Origin: Gammaproteobacteria bacterium | GTDB lineage: Bacteria > Pseudomonadota > Gammaproteobacteria > Arenicellales > JAANXG01 | Length of the DNA: 39,141 nucleotides | Direction of reading: 5' to 3' | Assembly: GCA_024639325.1 (NCBI GenBank) | Contig: JAHEIO010000023.1 | Coordinates: forward strand, 9,249-48,389 | In this document: positions 18,141 to 26,257 of the stretch, one piece after another | Position numbering within the stretch: the stretch's first letter is position 1 | Layout: every line of letters begins with the position of its first letter | Position numbers and translations under genes: made by a program | The notes under the pieces: generated by a model | What the model saw: the letters and a program-made list of their open reading frames with translations, nothing else | Told to the model about the DNA's origin: nothing | Databases searched by the model: none

Positions 18141-20586
18141 TCAAGCGCTTCGGCACGACTATGCACTTATTGATCCGGGCGTCACCGACATGCTGTGCTA
18201 CTTTACGATCGGCAAGCGCGGCCTCCCTGATCGAGTCTTCACCGGCATCGACTGGAACTTGAATGCGGCCGCGCAGTTTACCGTTTACCTGAACCACCAT
18301 TTGCACTACCTCGGTCCGAAGCGCCTTCTCGTCGACGTCGGGCCACGAAGCATCCAGCAGATCAGATCCATCAGTTATTTCCGTCCACAGAACGTGCATT
18401 ATGTGGGGGACCACGGGCGCCAGCACCTTGGTCAGCACTGTGAGCGCCTCCCTCAAAACCGAGGCACCGGCATCGCCGAACTTTTCCCAATCGAGTCTTT
18501 CCACCGCGTTGGTGAGCTCCATACAGGCGGCAATTACCGTGTTGTAACGAGTGCGCTCGTAGTCGGCATTGACCCTGGAAAGCATTCCATGCAGCAGTGT
18601 GCGGAACTCCTTCAACTCCGTGTTCAGATCATTTCCCGAAACCGGCGCGGCATCGCGAATTAACTCAGAACGCTTCCGGAACAGTGCCCAAAGCCGGCGC
18701 AGAAACCGGTGTGCGCCCGCCACGGCATCGTCATTCCACTCCAGCGATTGGTCCGGCGGAGAGGCGAACATAACGAACAGACGGACCGTATCAGCGCCGT
18801 ATCGATCAATCATCGACTGGGGATCTACGGTGTTGCCCTTCGATTTCGACATCTTGGCCCCATCCTTCAATACCATGCCCTGGGTAAGCAATCTGGTGAA
18901 AGGCTCATCGGAATCGACCAGCCCTTCATCCCGCATCAGCTTGTGGAAGAAGCGGGCGTAAAGAAGGTGCAGCACGGCGTGCTCTATTCCGCCGATATAC
19001 TGATCCACCGGCAACCAGTAATTGGCGCGTTCATCAAGCATGGCGCTGTCGTTATCGGGGCAGCAGAATCTCGCAAAATACCAGGATGACTCGAAAAAAG
19101 TATCGAAGGTATCGGTTTCCCTTGTAGCGGGACGGTCGGTGCCCGGGACCCGGGTTCTGAGGAACTCGGGGTCATCCTTGATCGGGGATTTGACGCCCTG
19201 GAATTCGACATTCTCCGGCAACTCTACCGGCAGGTCCTCGGCAGGCACGGGATAGACATTTTCCGCCTCGTCGTAGACCACGGGTATCGGACATCCCCAG
19301 TAACGCTGCCTCGAGACACCCCAGTCGCGGATGCGAAAATTAGTTCTGCGTTGACCGACGCCCTCGGTTTCCAGGTAGTCCGCCACGGCGTCGAAGGCCC
19401 TTGCATAGTCCATGCCATCGAAGCGCCCGGAATTGCACGTAATCCCGTATTCAACATACGCGCCGTCCGCGATGTCGACATCAGGGCCTTCCGACGGCCT
19501 GATCACCTGCCTGATCTCGATACCGTATTGCCTGGCAAACTCCCAGTCGCGCTGGTCATGCCCCGGCACGCACATGATTGCCCCGGTGCCGTATCCCATC
19601 AGCACGAAGTTGGCCGCCCATATCTTTATCTTTTCGCCGTTGACGGGGTGGATTGCCTCGATGCCGGTGGGCACGCCTTTTTTCTCGAGTGTCTCGATTG
19701 AAGCTTCCGCCGCTTTGGATTTTTTGCACTCGGCGATGAACGCCGCGAGTTCCGGATTCGATCTGGCGGCTTCCTGGGCCAGCGGGTGCTCCGCCGCCAC
19801 CGCGGCGTAGGTGATGCCCATGATGGTGTCTGGCCGTGTCGTGTACACGCTTATTCGCTCGTCGCTGCCGTCGATGGCAAACGAAAATTCGATTCCCCGG
19901 GATTTACCGATCCAGTTGCGCTGCATGGTCTTGACCGCATCGGGCCAGCCCTCGAGATCGTCCAGGCTGCTAAGCAGTTCATCGGCATACTCGGTGATTT
20001 TAAGGAACCACTGCGGGATTTCACGCCGTTCGACAAGCGCCCCGGAACGCCACCCGCGACCCTCGCTGTCCACCTGCTCATTGGCCAGCACCGTCTGCTC
20101 GACCGGGTCCCAGTTCACCACCGCCATTTTCTTGTAGGCCAGACCCTTGTTTACCAGGGTGGTGAAAAACCACTGCTCCCATTTGTAGTACTCAGGCTTG
20201 CAGGTGGCGAATTCCCTCGACCAGTCGTAGCCGAAGCCAAGCCGCTTCAATTGCGCCCGCATGGCATCGATGTTTTCGTAGGTCCATTTCGCCGGCGGCA
20301 CCTGGTTCTGGATGGCGGCGTTTTCCGCGGGAAGACCGAACGCGTCCCATCCCATGGGCTGCAGGACGTTCTTGCCCTGCATTCGCTGGTACCTGGAGAG
20401 GACGTCACCGATGGTGTAGTTGCGGACGTGGCCGATATGCAGTTTCCCCGACGGATAGGGAAACATCGACAGGCAGTAGAACTTTTCGCGAGCGGGGTCC
20501 TCTGTCACCCTGAAACTCTGGTTGTCTTCCCAGTACTGCTGTACCTTCAGTTCTATCTCGTCGGGTCTGTAGCGGTCATCTGTCAT
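18121..20586 (-). CDS. leuS: Leucyl-tRNA synthetase
   Basis: LeuRS charges tRNA(Leu) and edits mischarged tRNA. The 821-residue length is a little under the usual 860. The class I HIGH motif is HIGH at residues 50-53 ([15 protein letters not shown]) and KMSKS is at 578-582. The CP1 editing domain is present, with [22 protein letters not shown]. The start [19 protein letters not shown] aligns with known LeuRS N-termini, so the ATG at 20586 is firm. It is the first gene of the long minus-strand run and is divergent from the P1 gene across 61 bp. Confidence 0.98.
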   Translation of the reverse strand: MTDDRYRPDEIELKVQQYWEDNQSFRVTEDPAREKFYCLSMFPYPSGKLHIGHVRNYTIGDVLSRYQRMQGKNVLQPMGWDAFGLPAENAAIQNQVPPAKWTYENIDAMRAQLKRLGFGYDWSREFATCKPEYYKWEQWFFTTLVNKGLAYKKMAVVNWDPVEQTVLANEQVDSEGRGWRSGALVERREIPQWFLKITEYADELLSSLDDLEGWPDAVKTMQRNWIGKSRGIEFSFAIDGSDERISVYTTRPDTIMGITYAAVAAEHPLAQEAARSNPELAAFIAECKKSKAAEASIETLEKKGVPTGIEAIHPVNGEKIKIWAANFVLMGYGTGAIMCVPGHDQRDWEFARQYGIEIRQVIRPSEGPDVDIADGAYVEYGITCNSGRFDGMDYARAFDAVADYLETEGVGQRRTNFRIRDWGVSRQRYWGCPIPVVYDEAENVYPVPAEDLPVELPENVEFQGVKSPIKDDPEFLRTRVPGTDRPATRETDTFDTFFESSWYFARFCCPDNDSAMLDERANYWLPVDQYIGGIEHAVLHLLYARFFHKLMRDEGLVDSDEPFTRLLTQGMVLKDGAKMSKSKGNTVDPQSMIDRYGADTVRLFVMFASPPDQSLEWNDDAVAGAHRFLRRLWALFRKRSELIRDAAPVSGNDLNTELKEFRTLLHGMLSRVNADYERTRYNTVIAACMELTNAVERLDWEKFGDAGASVLREALTVLTKVLAPVVPHIMHVLWTEITDGSDLLDASWPDVDEKALRTEVVQMVVQVNGKLRGRIQVPVDAGEDSIREAALADRKVAQHVGDARINKCIVVPKRLINIVVG

Positions 20587-20595
20587 AGGCGGCGT

Positions 20596-20623
20596 ATTGT
20601 AGCGGCTTGTGGCTGACCATCAA
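20596..20623 (-). promoter_or_regulatory. Candidate leuS promoter
   Basis: Read on the minus strand, TTGATG (20623-20618) and TACAAT (20601-20596) are separated by 16 bp. Transcription would start near 20589, only about 3 nt before the leuS ATG, so the mRNA would be essentially leaderless. No Shine-Dalgarno sequence lies before the ATG. Confidence 0.45.
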
Positions 20624-20628
20624 GCCGC
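20602..20628. promoter_or_regulatory. Operator-like inverted repeat in the leuS/P1 divergent promoter region
   Basis: GCGGCTTG (20602-20609) and CAAGCCGC (20621-20628) form a perfect 8-bp inverted repeat with an 11-bp centre. It covers the space between the leuS -10 and -35 boxes and overlaps the candidate -35 of the plus-strand gene. A bound protein could affect both genes. The half-site spacing suits a dimer, but no regulator can be named. Confidence 0.4.
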
Positions 20629-20641
20629 GATGGGCTATAGT
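20613..20641 (+). promoter_or_regulatory. Candidate promoter for the P1 gene
   Basis: CTGACC (20613-20618) and TATAGT (20636-20641) are 17 bp apart on the plus strand. The start of transcription would fall at about the ATG at 20648, which again suggests a leaderless mRNA. The -35 overlaps the inverted repeat at 20602-20628. Confidence 0.35.
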
Positions 20642-20647
20642 TCCACT

Positions 20648-21118
20648 ATGCTTAGATCAATCATTTGCATTTTGTTACTCACCCTGGCTATTGCCGGTCC
20701 CGCAAGCGGATTGACTCTTTATAAGTGCGTACTGCTGGACGGCAGCGGCGTCATCTACCAGGACCAGGAACCCAGCGATGCCGAATGCAAGGTCGAGCAG
20801 AAGGACCTCGATCCGGACGCCAATGTGATTCCGGCCGCCGAATTCACCGGACAGCAGCAGCAGGCACCCTCGGGCAGCTCGACTTCCGAGCGGTCCGGCG
20901 CACCTGATGAGCGTGAAGACGAGGACGTGCTCATCACCGGCGAGGAGGACGAGCTGGGCGTGGGTGATCCCGGCAACACCCCGGTTAAAGAACCGCCGAC
21001 GGCGAATACCGGCACAACGGCTAGGACTGCCGGCACCTCCGGAACGGGGACAGCCGCTGCCGGAGGCGCGGTGGCCCCTCCGGCACCGCTGCCGCCGGGG
21101 GGTATTCTCGGACCGTGA
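20648..21118 (+). CDS. Secreted protein P1, DUF4124-like N-terminus with Gly/Ala/Thr-rich tail
   Basis: This is a 156-residue protein of unknown function. Residues 1-21 are a clear signal peptide. The mature N-terminus, LTLYKCVLLDGSGVIYQDQEP, resembles the DUF4124 pattern (a short beta hairpin of the YxWxDxxGxxxYSDxPP type) and contains two Cys residues (C27 and C47) that could form a disulfide. The rest is low complexity: Gln/Ser-rich, then acidic (DEREDEDVLITGEEDELG), then Gly/Ala/Thr-rich, ending APLPPGGILGP. An in-frame upstream start would add 13 residues before the signal peptide and is less likely. P2 at 21913 has the same design and a similar last motif. Confidence 0.75.
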   Translation: MLRSIICILLLTLAIAGPASGLTLYKCVLLDGSGVIYQDQEPSDAECKVEQKDLDPDANVIPAAEFTGQQQQAPSGSSTSERSGAPDEREDEDVLITGEEDELGVGDPGNTPVKEPPTANTGTTARTAGTSGTGTAAAGGAVAPPAPLPPGGILGP

Positions 21119-21151
21119 TTGCCGCGGGCGGCCATGGCCGCAAGGATTGAA

Positions 21152-21823
21152 ATGATCGAGCTGTATACCTCACCCACGCCAAACGGATACAAGGTTTCGA
21201 TCATGCTGGAGGAGTGCGGTCTGCCGTACCGATTCACGCACATCGAGCTGTCGGCGAAGGAACAAAAAGAAAACTGGTTCCTAGCGCTCAACCCCAATGG
21301 GCGCATCCCGGTAATCGTCGACAGTGACCAAGACGATTTCGTTGTCTTCGAATCCGGGGCCATTCTGGTATATCTGGCTGACAAGTCGGGGGCATTTCTT
21401 CCGACGCAGCCGAAGTCCCGGTCGCGCGTGCTGCAGTGGCTCATGCTGCAGATGGGGGGGCTCGGACCGATGCAGGGGCAAGCCCATGTCTTCTACCGCT
21501 ATGCTTCTGAGAAGATCCGCTTTGCCATCGACAGGTACCAGTCCGAAACTAGGCGTCTGTATGAGGTACTGAATCGCCAGCTCGGTGACAACGAGTTCCT
21601 TGCCGGCGACCTGTCGATAGCCGATTTCGCGACTTTTCCGTGGGTTCGACGGCACGGTTGGGCGGGTGTCGAGATCGATGATCTCCCGCATTTGACTCGC
21701 TGGGTCCAGTCTCTCGCGAGGCGCCCGGGCGTTCAAAAAGGGCTCGATGTGCCGGTGCCCCAGACGACCCTCAATCAGCGCAGTTCGAACCAAAAAGTCG
21801 AGGAGGTACGCCGTATAATCTGA
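21152..21823 (+). CDS. Glutathione S-transferase, YfcG-like
   Basis: This is a 223-residue GST family protein. The start [21 protein letters not shown] matches the E. coli YfcG N-terminus closely, as do [32 protein letters not shown] and [17 protein letters not shown]. YfcG is a nu-class GST with disulfide-bond reductase activity using glutathione, and the Thr/Asn pair of PTPNG is the active-site region. The ATG at 21152 has an AAGGA ribosome-binding site 5 nt upstream. A TTG and another ATG upstream would only add non-conserved residues. It follows P1 by 33 bp and precedes P2, so P1 and GST may share a transcript. Confidence 0.93.
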   Translation: MIELYTSPTPNGYKVSIMLEECGLPYRFTHIELSAKEQKENWFLALNPNGRIPVIVDSDQDDFVVFESGAILVYLADKSGAFLPTQPKSRSRVLQWLMLQMGGLGPMQGQAHVFYRYASEKIRFAIDRYQSETRRLYEVLNRQLGDNEFLAGDLSIADFATFPWVRRHGWAGVEIDDLPHLTRWVQSLARRPGVQKGLDVPVPQTTLNQRSSNQKVEEVRRII

Positions 21824-21885
21824 TCAGGAAAGGTGCGTCAAAGCGTCCCGTGATATCCCTTTTAGTGAATGTTCGCCGACGAGGT

Positions 21886-21891
21886 TATAAT
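21886..21891 (+). promoter_or_regulatory. Candidate -10 box for the P2 gene
   Basis: A perfect TATAAT lies 21 bp before the P2 ATG at 21913, and transcription would start near 21898. The -35 region is poor (TTAGTG at 18-bp spacing), so this is a tentative call. If real, P2 can be expressed independently of P1 and GST. Confidence 0.35.
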
Positions 21892-21912
21892 AGCATCCGA
21901 GGTTTGGGAATC

Positions 21913-22815
21913 ATGAACAGAGTAGCGTCTTACCTGATTACTTTCTGCATCATTGCCGCCACACCGGCGATAGCCGCTGAGACGATATACATTTGTGAGC
22001 AAGACGGCGGGGGTGTGTTTTACAAAAACGAACCCTTCGAACCCGGCGAATGCGATAAGGTCGCCGAGAAAAGCGTCGACACCGAAGTCAATTTGATATT
22101 CGACACGCAAGCAATTTCCGCTGCGGACGTTCCCGGCGATAACCTGGGACGAGCCAGCGGGGCCCCCTCGATCACAACCAACCCATTGATAATGGAGCCC
22201 GACTTCGAAGCGGGCACCAGGGCTACGCAGGCCGCGGAAGCTGCCGGTCAAAGTGCCAAGGCCGCCGAGGCCAGCGCTGAGGCCGCTGCTGAACTCGCGG
22301 CAAATCCATACGACAAATCCCTTGAAGACGCCGCGCAGGCCGCCGCCGAAGCCTCTGAACCTTTTGCCGAAGCTGCCAAAGACGCCGCAGTCGAAGCGGC
22401 CAAATCCGCCAAATCCGCCAGCAGCTCCCAGGTGACGACCAACACCAACCGCGCGGCCCGGGACACCAATGCCGCCGCCAGCGAGACCGAAAGCGCCGCC
22501 GGCGCCACGAAAACAGCGGTCAAACTGTCCAGGGAGAATGCCCCGCAGGAACAGATCAAACAAGCGGCCGACGACGCCGCCAGGTCATCCAGCCGTGCTT
22601 CGGAAGCCGCCGATGTGGCGAACGACGCCGCCCAGGGTGCCGTCCCACCAGGCGCCGGGCTGGCGCGCGCCTCTGAGCCCGCGCCCGCTGCGGATACCGC
22701 CGTCGGAGCCGTCATCGCCGCCCCCGGCATAGCCGGCGCTGGCGGAACCCTGGGGTCCGCCGCCCGCGTTGCCGCTCCCGCTCCGCTGCCGTCGGCGCCC
22801 GTCATCGGACCATAA
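21913..22815 (+). CDS. Secreted protein P2, DUF4124-like N-terminus with long alanine-rich helix region
   Basis: This is a 300-residue protein of unknown function. It has a signal peptide (residues 1-22). The mature N-terminus, TIYICEQDGGGVFYKNEPFEPGEC, follows the same plan as P1, with Cys at 28 and 47. After a linker, residues of about 105-250 are strongly Ala-rich with Glu, Lys, Ser and Asp at intervals (for example AAEAAGQSAKAAEASAEAAA), which predicts long helices or a coiled coil. The C-terminus is Ala/Pro/Gly-rich and ends APLPSAPVIGP, similar to P1. A GGGAA stretch lies shortly before the ATG. The frame is open 21 codons further upstream, but the signal peptide marks this start. Confidence 0.75.
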   Translation: MNRVASYLITFCIIAATPAIAAETIYICEQDGGGVFYKNEPFEPGECDKVAEKSVDTEVNLIFDTQAISAADVPGDNLGRASGAPSITTNPLIMEPDFEAGTRATQAAEAAGQSAKAAEASAEAAAELAANPYDKSLEDAAQAAAEASEPFAEAAKDAAVEAAKSAKSASSSQVTTNTNRAARDTNAAASETESAAGATKTAVKLSRENAPQEQIKQAADDAARSSSRASEAADVANDAAQGAVPPGAGLARASEPAPAADTAVGAVIAAPGIAGAGGTLGSAARVAAPAPLPSAPVIGP

Positions 22816-22830
22816 CCGATATCCTGCATC

Positions 22831-22954
22831 TAACCCGCATTTTTCACCAGGCGGCTATAGAATCTCGTGAAGCATGGCAAACATCGAGGTCTATGGATTT
22901 GTCCAAAAAACGGTGTGTCTTGGAAAAGCCTATCCTGGTGAGAAATGCGGGCTA
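22831..22954. mobile_element. MITE-like element with 21-bp inverted ends
   Basis: The sequence at 22831-22851 and the reverse complement of 22934-22954 match at 19 of 21 positions (core CCCGCATTT then TCACCAGG). The element is 124 bp long, holds no transposase, and is bounded by TA on each side, which could be a TA target duplication of the IS630/Tc1 type. It sits between the convergent P2 and TPR lipoprotein genes. Its right end supplies the TAG stop of the lipoprotein gene. The end sequence looks to me like a recurrent gammaproteobacterial IS end, but no family is assigned. Confidence 0.6.
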
Positions 22955-23383
22955 AGGCCGGCCGTACTGGTTTTGTATCACTTTCCGGCACGATGAGAGC
23001 GACGTGGTTGTGCATCGTGATTGGGCGGCATTGACGAGGCGTCTATTGCTCGTTTTCAGTTCATTGTCCCGCGTCAAAGCGTTCGACTTGGTGGCAAACT
23101 GGATCGCCTGATCGAAATTTCCCTGATCCAGGTGCACGCGGGCCAATTCGTGCCACAAGCGCGCATTGCCGGGCTCGATGCGCAGGGCTCTTTCCAGTAT
23201 TACCGCCGCCTGATCGAACTGTTTGCGATCGCGGAAATGCCGGGCGCTGTCTACCCAGTTCACCACCGCCGCCTGATCGGATATTGGCTGGCGCTCCGGC
23301 CTGGAAGCCGTGGTCGTGCAGGATGCCAGGACGACCAGCGTAACCAAAGCAAGTCCGAGACCCGACAATATCTTGATTCTCAT
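22952..23383 (-). CDS. TPR-containing lipoprotein downstream of mrcB
   Basis: This is a 143-residue predicted lipoprotein. The signal peptide ends in the lipobox LASC with the lipidated Cys at residue 22. Two tetratricopeptide-like repeats follow (FDQAAVILERALRIEPGNARLWHELARVHLDQGNFDQAIQF in two segments), so it likely binds protein partners in the envelope. Linkage to PBP1b (43-bp gap, same strand) suggests a role near cell-wall synthesis. The last 20 residues (SRCTTTSLSSCRKVIQNQYGRP region) are Cys/Ser-rich and unlike a TPR end. The stop codon is provided by the inverted end of the MITE-like element, so the tail may be altered by insertion or by a frameshift. Confidence 0.8.
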   Translation of the reverse strand: MRIKILSGLGLALVTLVVLASCTTTASRPERQPISDQAAVVNWVDSARHFRDRKQFDQAAVILERALRIEPGNARLWHELARVHLDQGNFDQAIQFATKSNALTRDNELKTSNRRLVNAAQSRCTTTSLSSCRKVIQNQYGRP

Positions 23384-23426
23384 TTGTCACCAGGTGCACG
23401 TTAACTGTTTTGTGGATATTCGCACT

Positions 23427-25811
23427 CTATTTCCTGTTCGTGTCGAACAGCTTTTCGAGCCAGCTTTGCTTTTTCGCGGACTTATCACGCCGCTTCTTGA
23501 CGCTGGCACAGGACGCGTATCGATCGGGCATGGTGCCGGGCACGAACGGCAGAGTTTGTGCGCCTGAGCAACCGGTCGCCAACTGACCGTACTGATCGAT
23601 CTGCACATACTCGATCGACGCGGGCGCCGGCAGGTCGACCGGCTGGATGTGGACTTCTTTCATGATATCCCCCCAGATTTGCATCGCACCCGACGCGCCG
23701 GTCAGCCCCGTCGGTTTGTTATCGTCTCTACCCACCCACACCACGGCAAGGTAGTTGCCGCCGTAGCCCGCAAACCAGCTGTCCCGGTAGCCGTTGGTCG
23801 TTCCAGTCTTCCCCGCCAGCTTCAGATTCGGCGGGAAGCGCGTGTTCAGCGACCTGGCGGTGCCTTTTGCCACTACAGATTGCAGCCCGGCATTGAGGAC
23901 CGTCATTTGTTCGCCCTCGATGACCTGCTCCAGCGACAGCGGATATCGAGCCAGCGGCTGCATGTCCTGGTTCAGCACCGACCGGGTAGTGCGCAGTGGA
24001 ATGAGAAAGCCGCCGCTGGCGAAAGCCAGGTACATCTGAGTCATTTCCAGAGGCGTCAGGTTGACTGCTCCGAGGGAAAAAGACGGGTAGCCACTTACCT
24101 CCCTGTTCAACCCAAGCCTGCGCAGCAGTCGTACGACTCGGTCGATACCGATCTCCAGACCCAGTCTTGCGGTTGCTATGTTGTAGGAGTAACTCAGGGC
24201 ATCGATCAATCGAACGGAGCCGTGCGACGTGCCATCGTAGTTTTGTGGTTTCCACACGGGTGCACCGGCTTGTTCGACAACAAGCGGACCGTCGTCCAGC
24301 ATGCTGGCCAGACTGTAACCGCGTTCCAGCGCGGCGAGAAACACCAGCGGCTTTATCAAGGACCCGACGGGTCTTTCCGCTTCCAGAGCCCGATTGAAAC
24401 CGGCGAATCGCGGCGCTCTGCCCCCTGCAAGCGCTACGACTTCACCGTTGTCGGTGCGCACCACAAGCACCGCAGACTGCAGGGAGCCCTCCGGCAGATT
24501 TTTCTGTTTCTCGATGGCGCTCAGTCTTTGGCCCACCGACTTCTCGACTACGCCCTGAATCCGGGGATCGAGGGCGGTAATAATGTGCAGGCCCGCCTTG
24601 CGCAGGCCATCTTCCTGATAATCGCGGCGCAGCTGGAGCCGAACGAAGTCGAGGTAGGCCGGATGCTCCGTGGACGAATACCTCCCTTTTCTCGTCACGC
24701 CGAGTGGCGCTTTCCTGGCTTCGGCTGCGGCAGTGCTGTCGACATAACCCAACTCGACCATATTGCCAAGAACAAGATTACGCCGCGTCTTCGCGCGTTC
24801 AGGCGATCGGAACGGATTGTAGTAGGATGCGCCCTTTACCAGAGCGGTCAACAGCGCCAGCTCCGACAGGTTGAGTTCGTCCAGGGGGCGCGCGAAGTAG
24901 AACAGACTGGCCAGGCCGAAGCCGTGGATGGCGCGATTGCCCGATTGGCCCAGATAGACTTCATTGATGTATGCCTCCAGTATCTCGTCCTTTTCATAGT
25001 GCAGCTCCAGCAGCAGGGCCATCAGCATTTCCGTGAGTTTTCTCTGGATGGTTCTCTCCTGGGTAAGAAAAAAATTCTTCGCGAGCTGCTGCGTCAGGGT
25101 GCTGCCGCCCTGCACCACCCCGCCGGCACTGAGGTTCGCCCACATGGCGCGCGCGAGCCCTCGCGGATCGATCCCGAAATGCTTGTAGAACGCGCGATCC
25201 TCAACCGCCAGGAGCGCATGGACCAGGTCTTGCGGAACGTCTTCCAGACGAACCAGCGCGCGGTCTTCATGATGTCCAGGAGAAATGCTGCCGAATAATC
25301 TGGGCTCCAATCGGGCGCTGTCCGACGGATTACCGTGAGCATCGTGAAGCGCCGTAACGACATTGCCCTCTATCCGCAAATCGATGATCCGCGGCTCGCT
25401 TGATCCGTCCCAGAATGTGAATCCCCTGAGATAGATCCGAACACGGTACTTCGACTGCGCAAAGGTCCCGGGTGAATCCGGATGCGCCACCGCGCGGTAG
25501 CCCAACTGCTTGAGTTCACCAACAAGTTCCGGTCTGGTGATCACCATTCCGGGAAAGATATCCAGAGGCCGGCTGTATATGTGGGAAGGGATAGCCCATC
25601 GGCTTCCCTCCAACTTGTCGCGCACCGTAATGTCGAGGTAAACGGTATAGCCTGCCAGCGCGAAAAAAGCGAGCACCGCAAACAGCCGCATCAACACGCG
25701 AACCGAAGAAGCTTGCCTGGATCTGGTCCCGGATCCCGGCTTCGTCCTGGTCTTCTTTTTGCTCGATGTTTTACGCGGTCGTCTTTTGTTCGCTGGCATG
25801 CGATTTGACAT
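23427..25811 (-). CDS. mrcB: Penicillin-binding protein 1B (bifunctional transglycosylase/transpeptidase)
   Basis: PBP1b polymerises and cross-links peptidoglycan. With the start at 25811 it has 794 residues: a basic cytoplasmic tail, a membrane anchor (about residues 38-58), a UB2H-like domain with IPSHIYSRPLDIFPGM, a GT51 domain with the catalytic Glu E204 in VEDRAFYKHFG and GGSTLTQQLAKN, and a transpeptidase domain with SLIK (S484-K487), SYN (542-544) and KTG (668-670). All active-site motifs are intact. The ATG at 25811 lies 6 bp after the DUF2007 stop; an ATG at 25799 is an alternative. A longer upstream frame overlaps DUF2007 and is unlikely. The C-terminus is basic. Confidence 0.96.
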   Translation of the reverse strand: MSNRMPANKRRPRKTSSKKKTRTKPGSGTRSRQASSVRVLMRLFAVLAFFALAGYTVYLDITVRDKLEGSRWAIPSHIYSRPLDIFPGMVITRPELVGELKQLGYRAVAHPDSPGTFAQSKYRVRIYLRGFTFWDGSSEPRIIDLRIEGNVVTALHDAHGNPSDSARLEPRLFGSISPGHHEDRALVRLEDVPQDLVHALLAVEDRAFYKHFGIDPRGLARAMWANLSAGGVVQGGSTLTQQLAKNFFLTQERTIQRKLTEMLMALLLELHYEKDEILEAYINEVYLGQSGNRAIHGFGLASLFYFARPLDELNLSELALLTALVKGASYYNPFRSPERAKTRRNLVLGNMVELGYVDSTAAAEARKAPLGVTRKGRYSSTEHPAYLDFVRLQLRRDYQEDGLRKAGLHIITALDPRIQGVVEKSVGQRLSAIEKQKNLPEGSLQSAVLVVRTDNGEVVALAGGRAPRFAGFNRALEAERPVGSLIKPLVFLAALERGYSLASMLDDGPLVVEQAGAPVWKPQNYDGTSHGSVRLIDALSYSYNIATARLGLEIGIDRVVRLLRRLGLNREVSGYPSFSLGAVNLTPLEMTQMYLAFASGGFLIPLRTTRSVLNQDMQPLARYPLSLEQVIEGEQMTVLNAGLQSVVAKGTARSLNTRFPPNLKLAGKTGTTNGYRDSWFAGYGGNYLAVVWVGRDDNKPTGLTGASGAMQIWGDIMKEVHIQPVDLPAPASIEYVQIDQYGQLATGCSGAQTLPFVPGTMPDRYASCASVKKRRDKSAKKQSWLEKLFDTNRK

Positions 25812-25816
25812 GCGAA

Positions 25817-26146
25817 TTAGGTGTTGTCGGGATTGTCGCTGCGGAACTCCGCCGCGCAATGCCAGCAGATTTCGAATGTCGCCGGATTGTTTTCGCCACA
25901 TTCGGAACATTGCCGGTTGCGTTCAGTCCGGGACCCGTTTTCGAACTCCGATACGATCCGGCGTGCACGCCGTTCGTCCTCCGGGTTGTCAATCCAGACT
26001 TCCGGGTAGACGTGGGTGAAAGGGAGTTCCCCGACGCCCCCCTGAGCGTTTTCATTGAACACCAACGCGCGGATACCCTGTTCATGCAGTTGATGCAACA
26101 GCAAGTGGGCCTCTGGCAGGCTCGCTGCGGAGTATATACGTTTCAT
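25817..26146 (-). CDS. DUF2007 protein with C-terminal zinc ribbon
   Basis: This is a 109-residue protein. The DUF2007 part begins MKRIYSAASLPEAHLLLHQL and has the conserved VYPEVWI stretch. The C-terminus carries a zinc ribbon with CxxC at C80/C83 and C94/C97 (CSECGENNPATFEICWHC). DUF2007 is described as a putative signalling domain related to PII, but its function is not established. The ATG at 26146 matches the family start; one at 26173 would add nine residues. It is upstream of mrcB by 5 bp and is likely cotranscribed with it. Confidence 0.88.
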   Translation of the reverse strand: MKRIYSAASLPEAHLLLHQLHEQGIRALVFNENAQGGVGELPFTHVYPEVWIDNPEDERRARRIVSEFENGSRTERNRQCSECGENNPATFEICWHCAAEFRSDNPDNT

Positions 26147-26225
26147 CGCTAGGTAGCTTCGTCCGACCGCCATTCAACACGGTTCACCTGAACTATGCTA
26201 GGCTGTGAAAATGAACGCAATAGTT

Positions 26226-26241
26226 GGCGGCTTCGGCCGCC
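26226..26241 (+). promoter_or_regulatory. UUCG tetraloop hairpin before the AAA ATPase start
   Basis: GGCGGC-TTCG-GCCGCC is a perfect 6-bp all-GC stem closing a C(UUCG)G tetraloop, one of the most stable RNA hairpins. It ends 16 nt before the ATG at 26258, and no Shine-Dalgarno site is seen between. It could sit in the 5' leader and affect translation or mRNA stability. No T-run follows, so it is not a typical terminator. Confidence 0.45.
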
Positions 26242-26257
26242 GTAATCCCACCGCGTC

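Noticed and set aside
23649-25298. 549-residue plus-strand frame
   Set aside because: It lies wholly opposite mrcB, whose active-site motifs are all intact. It has no recognisable family features and is a codon-bias shadow.
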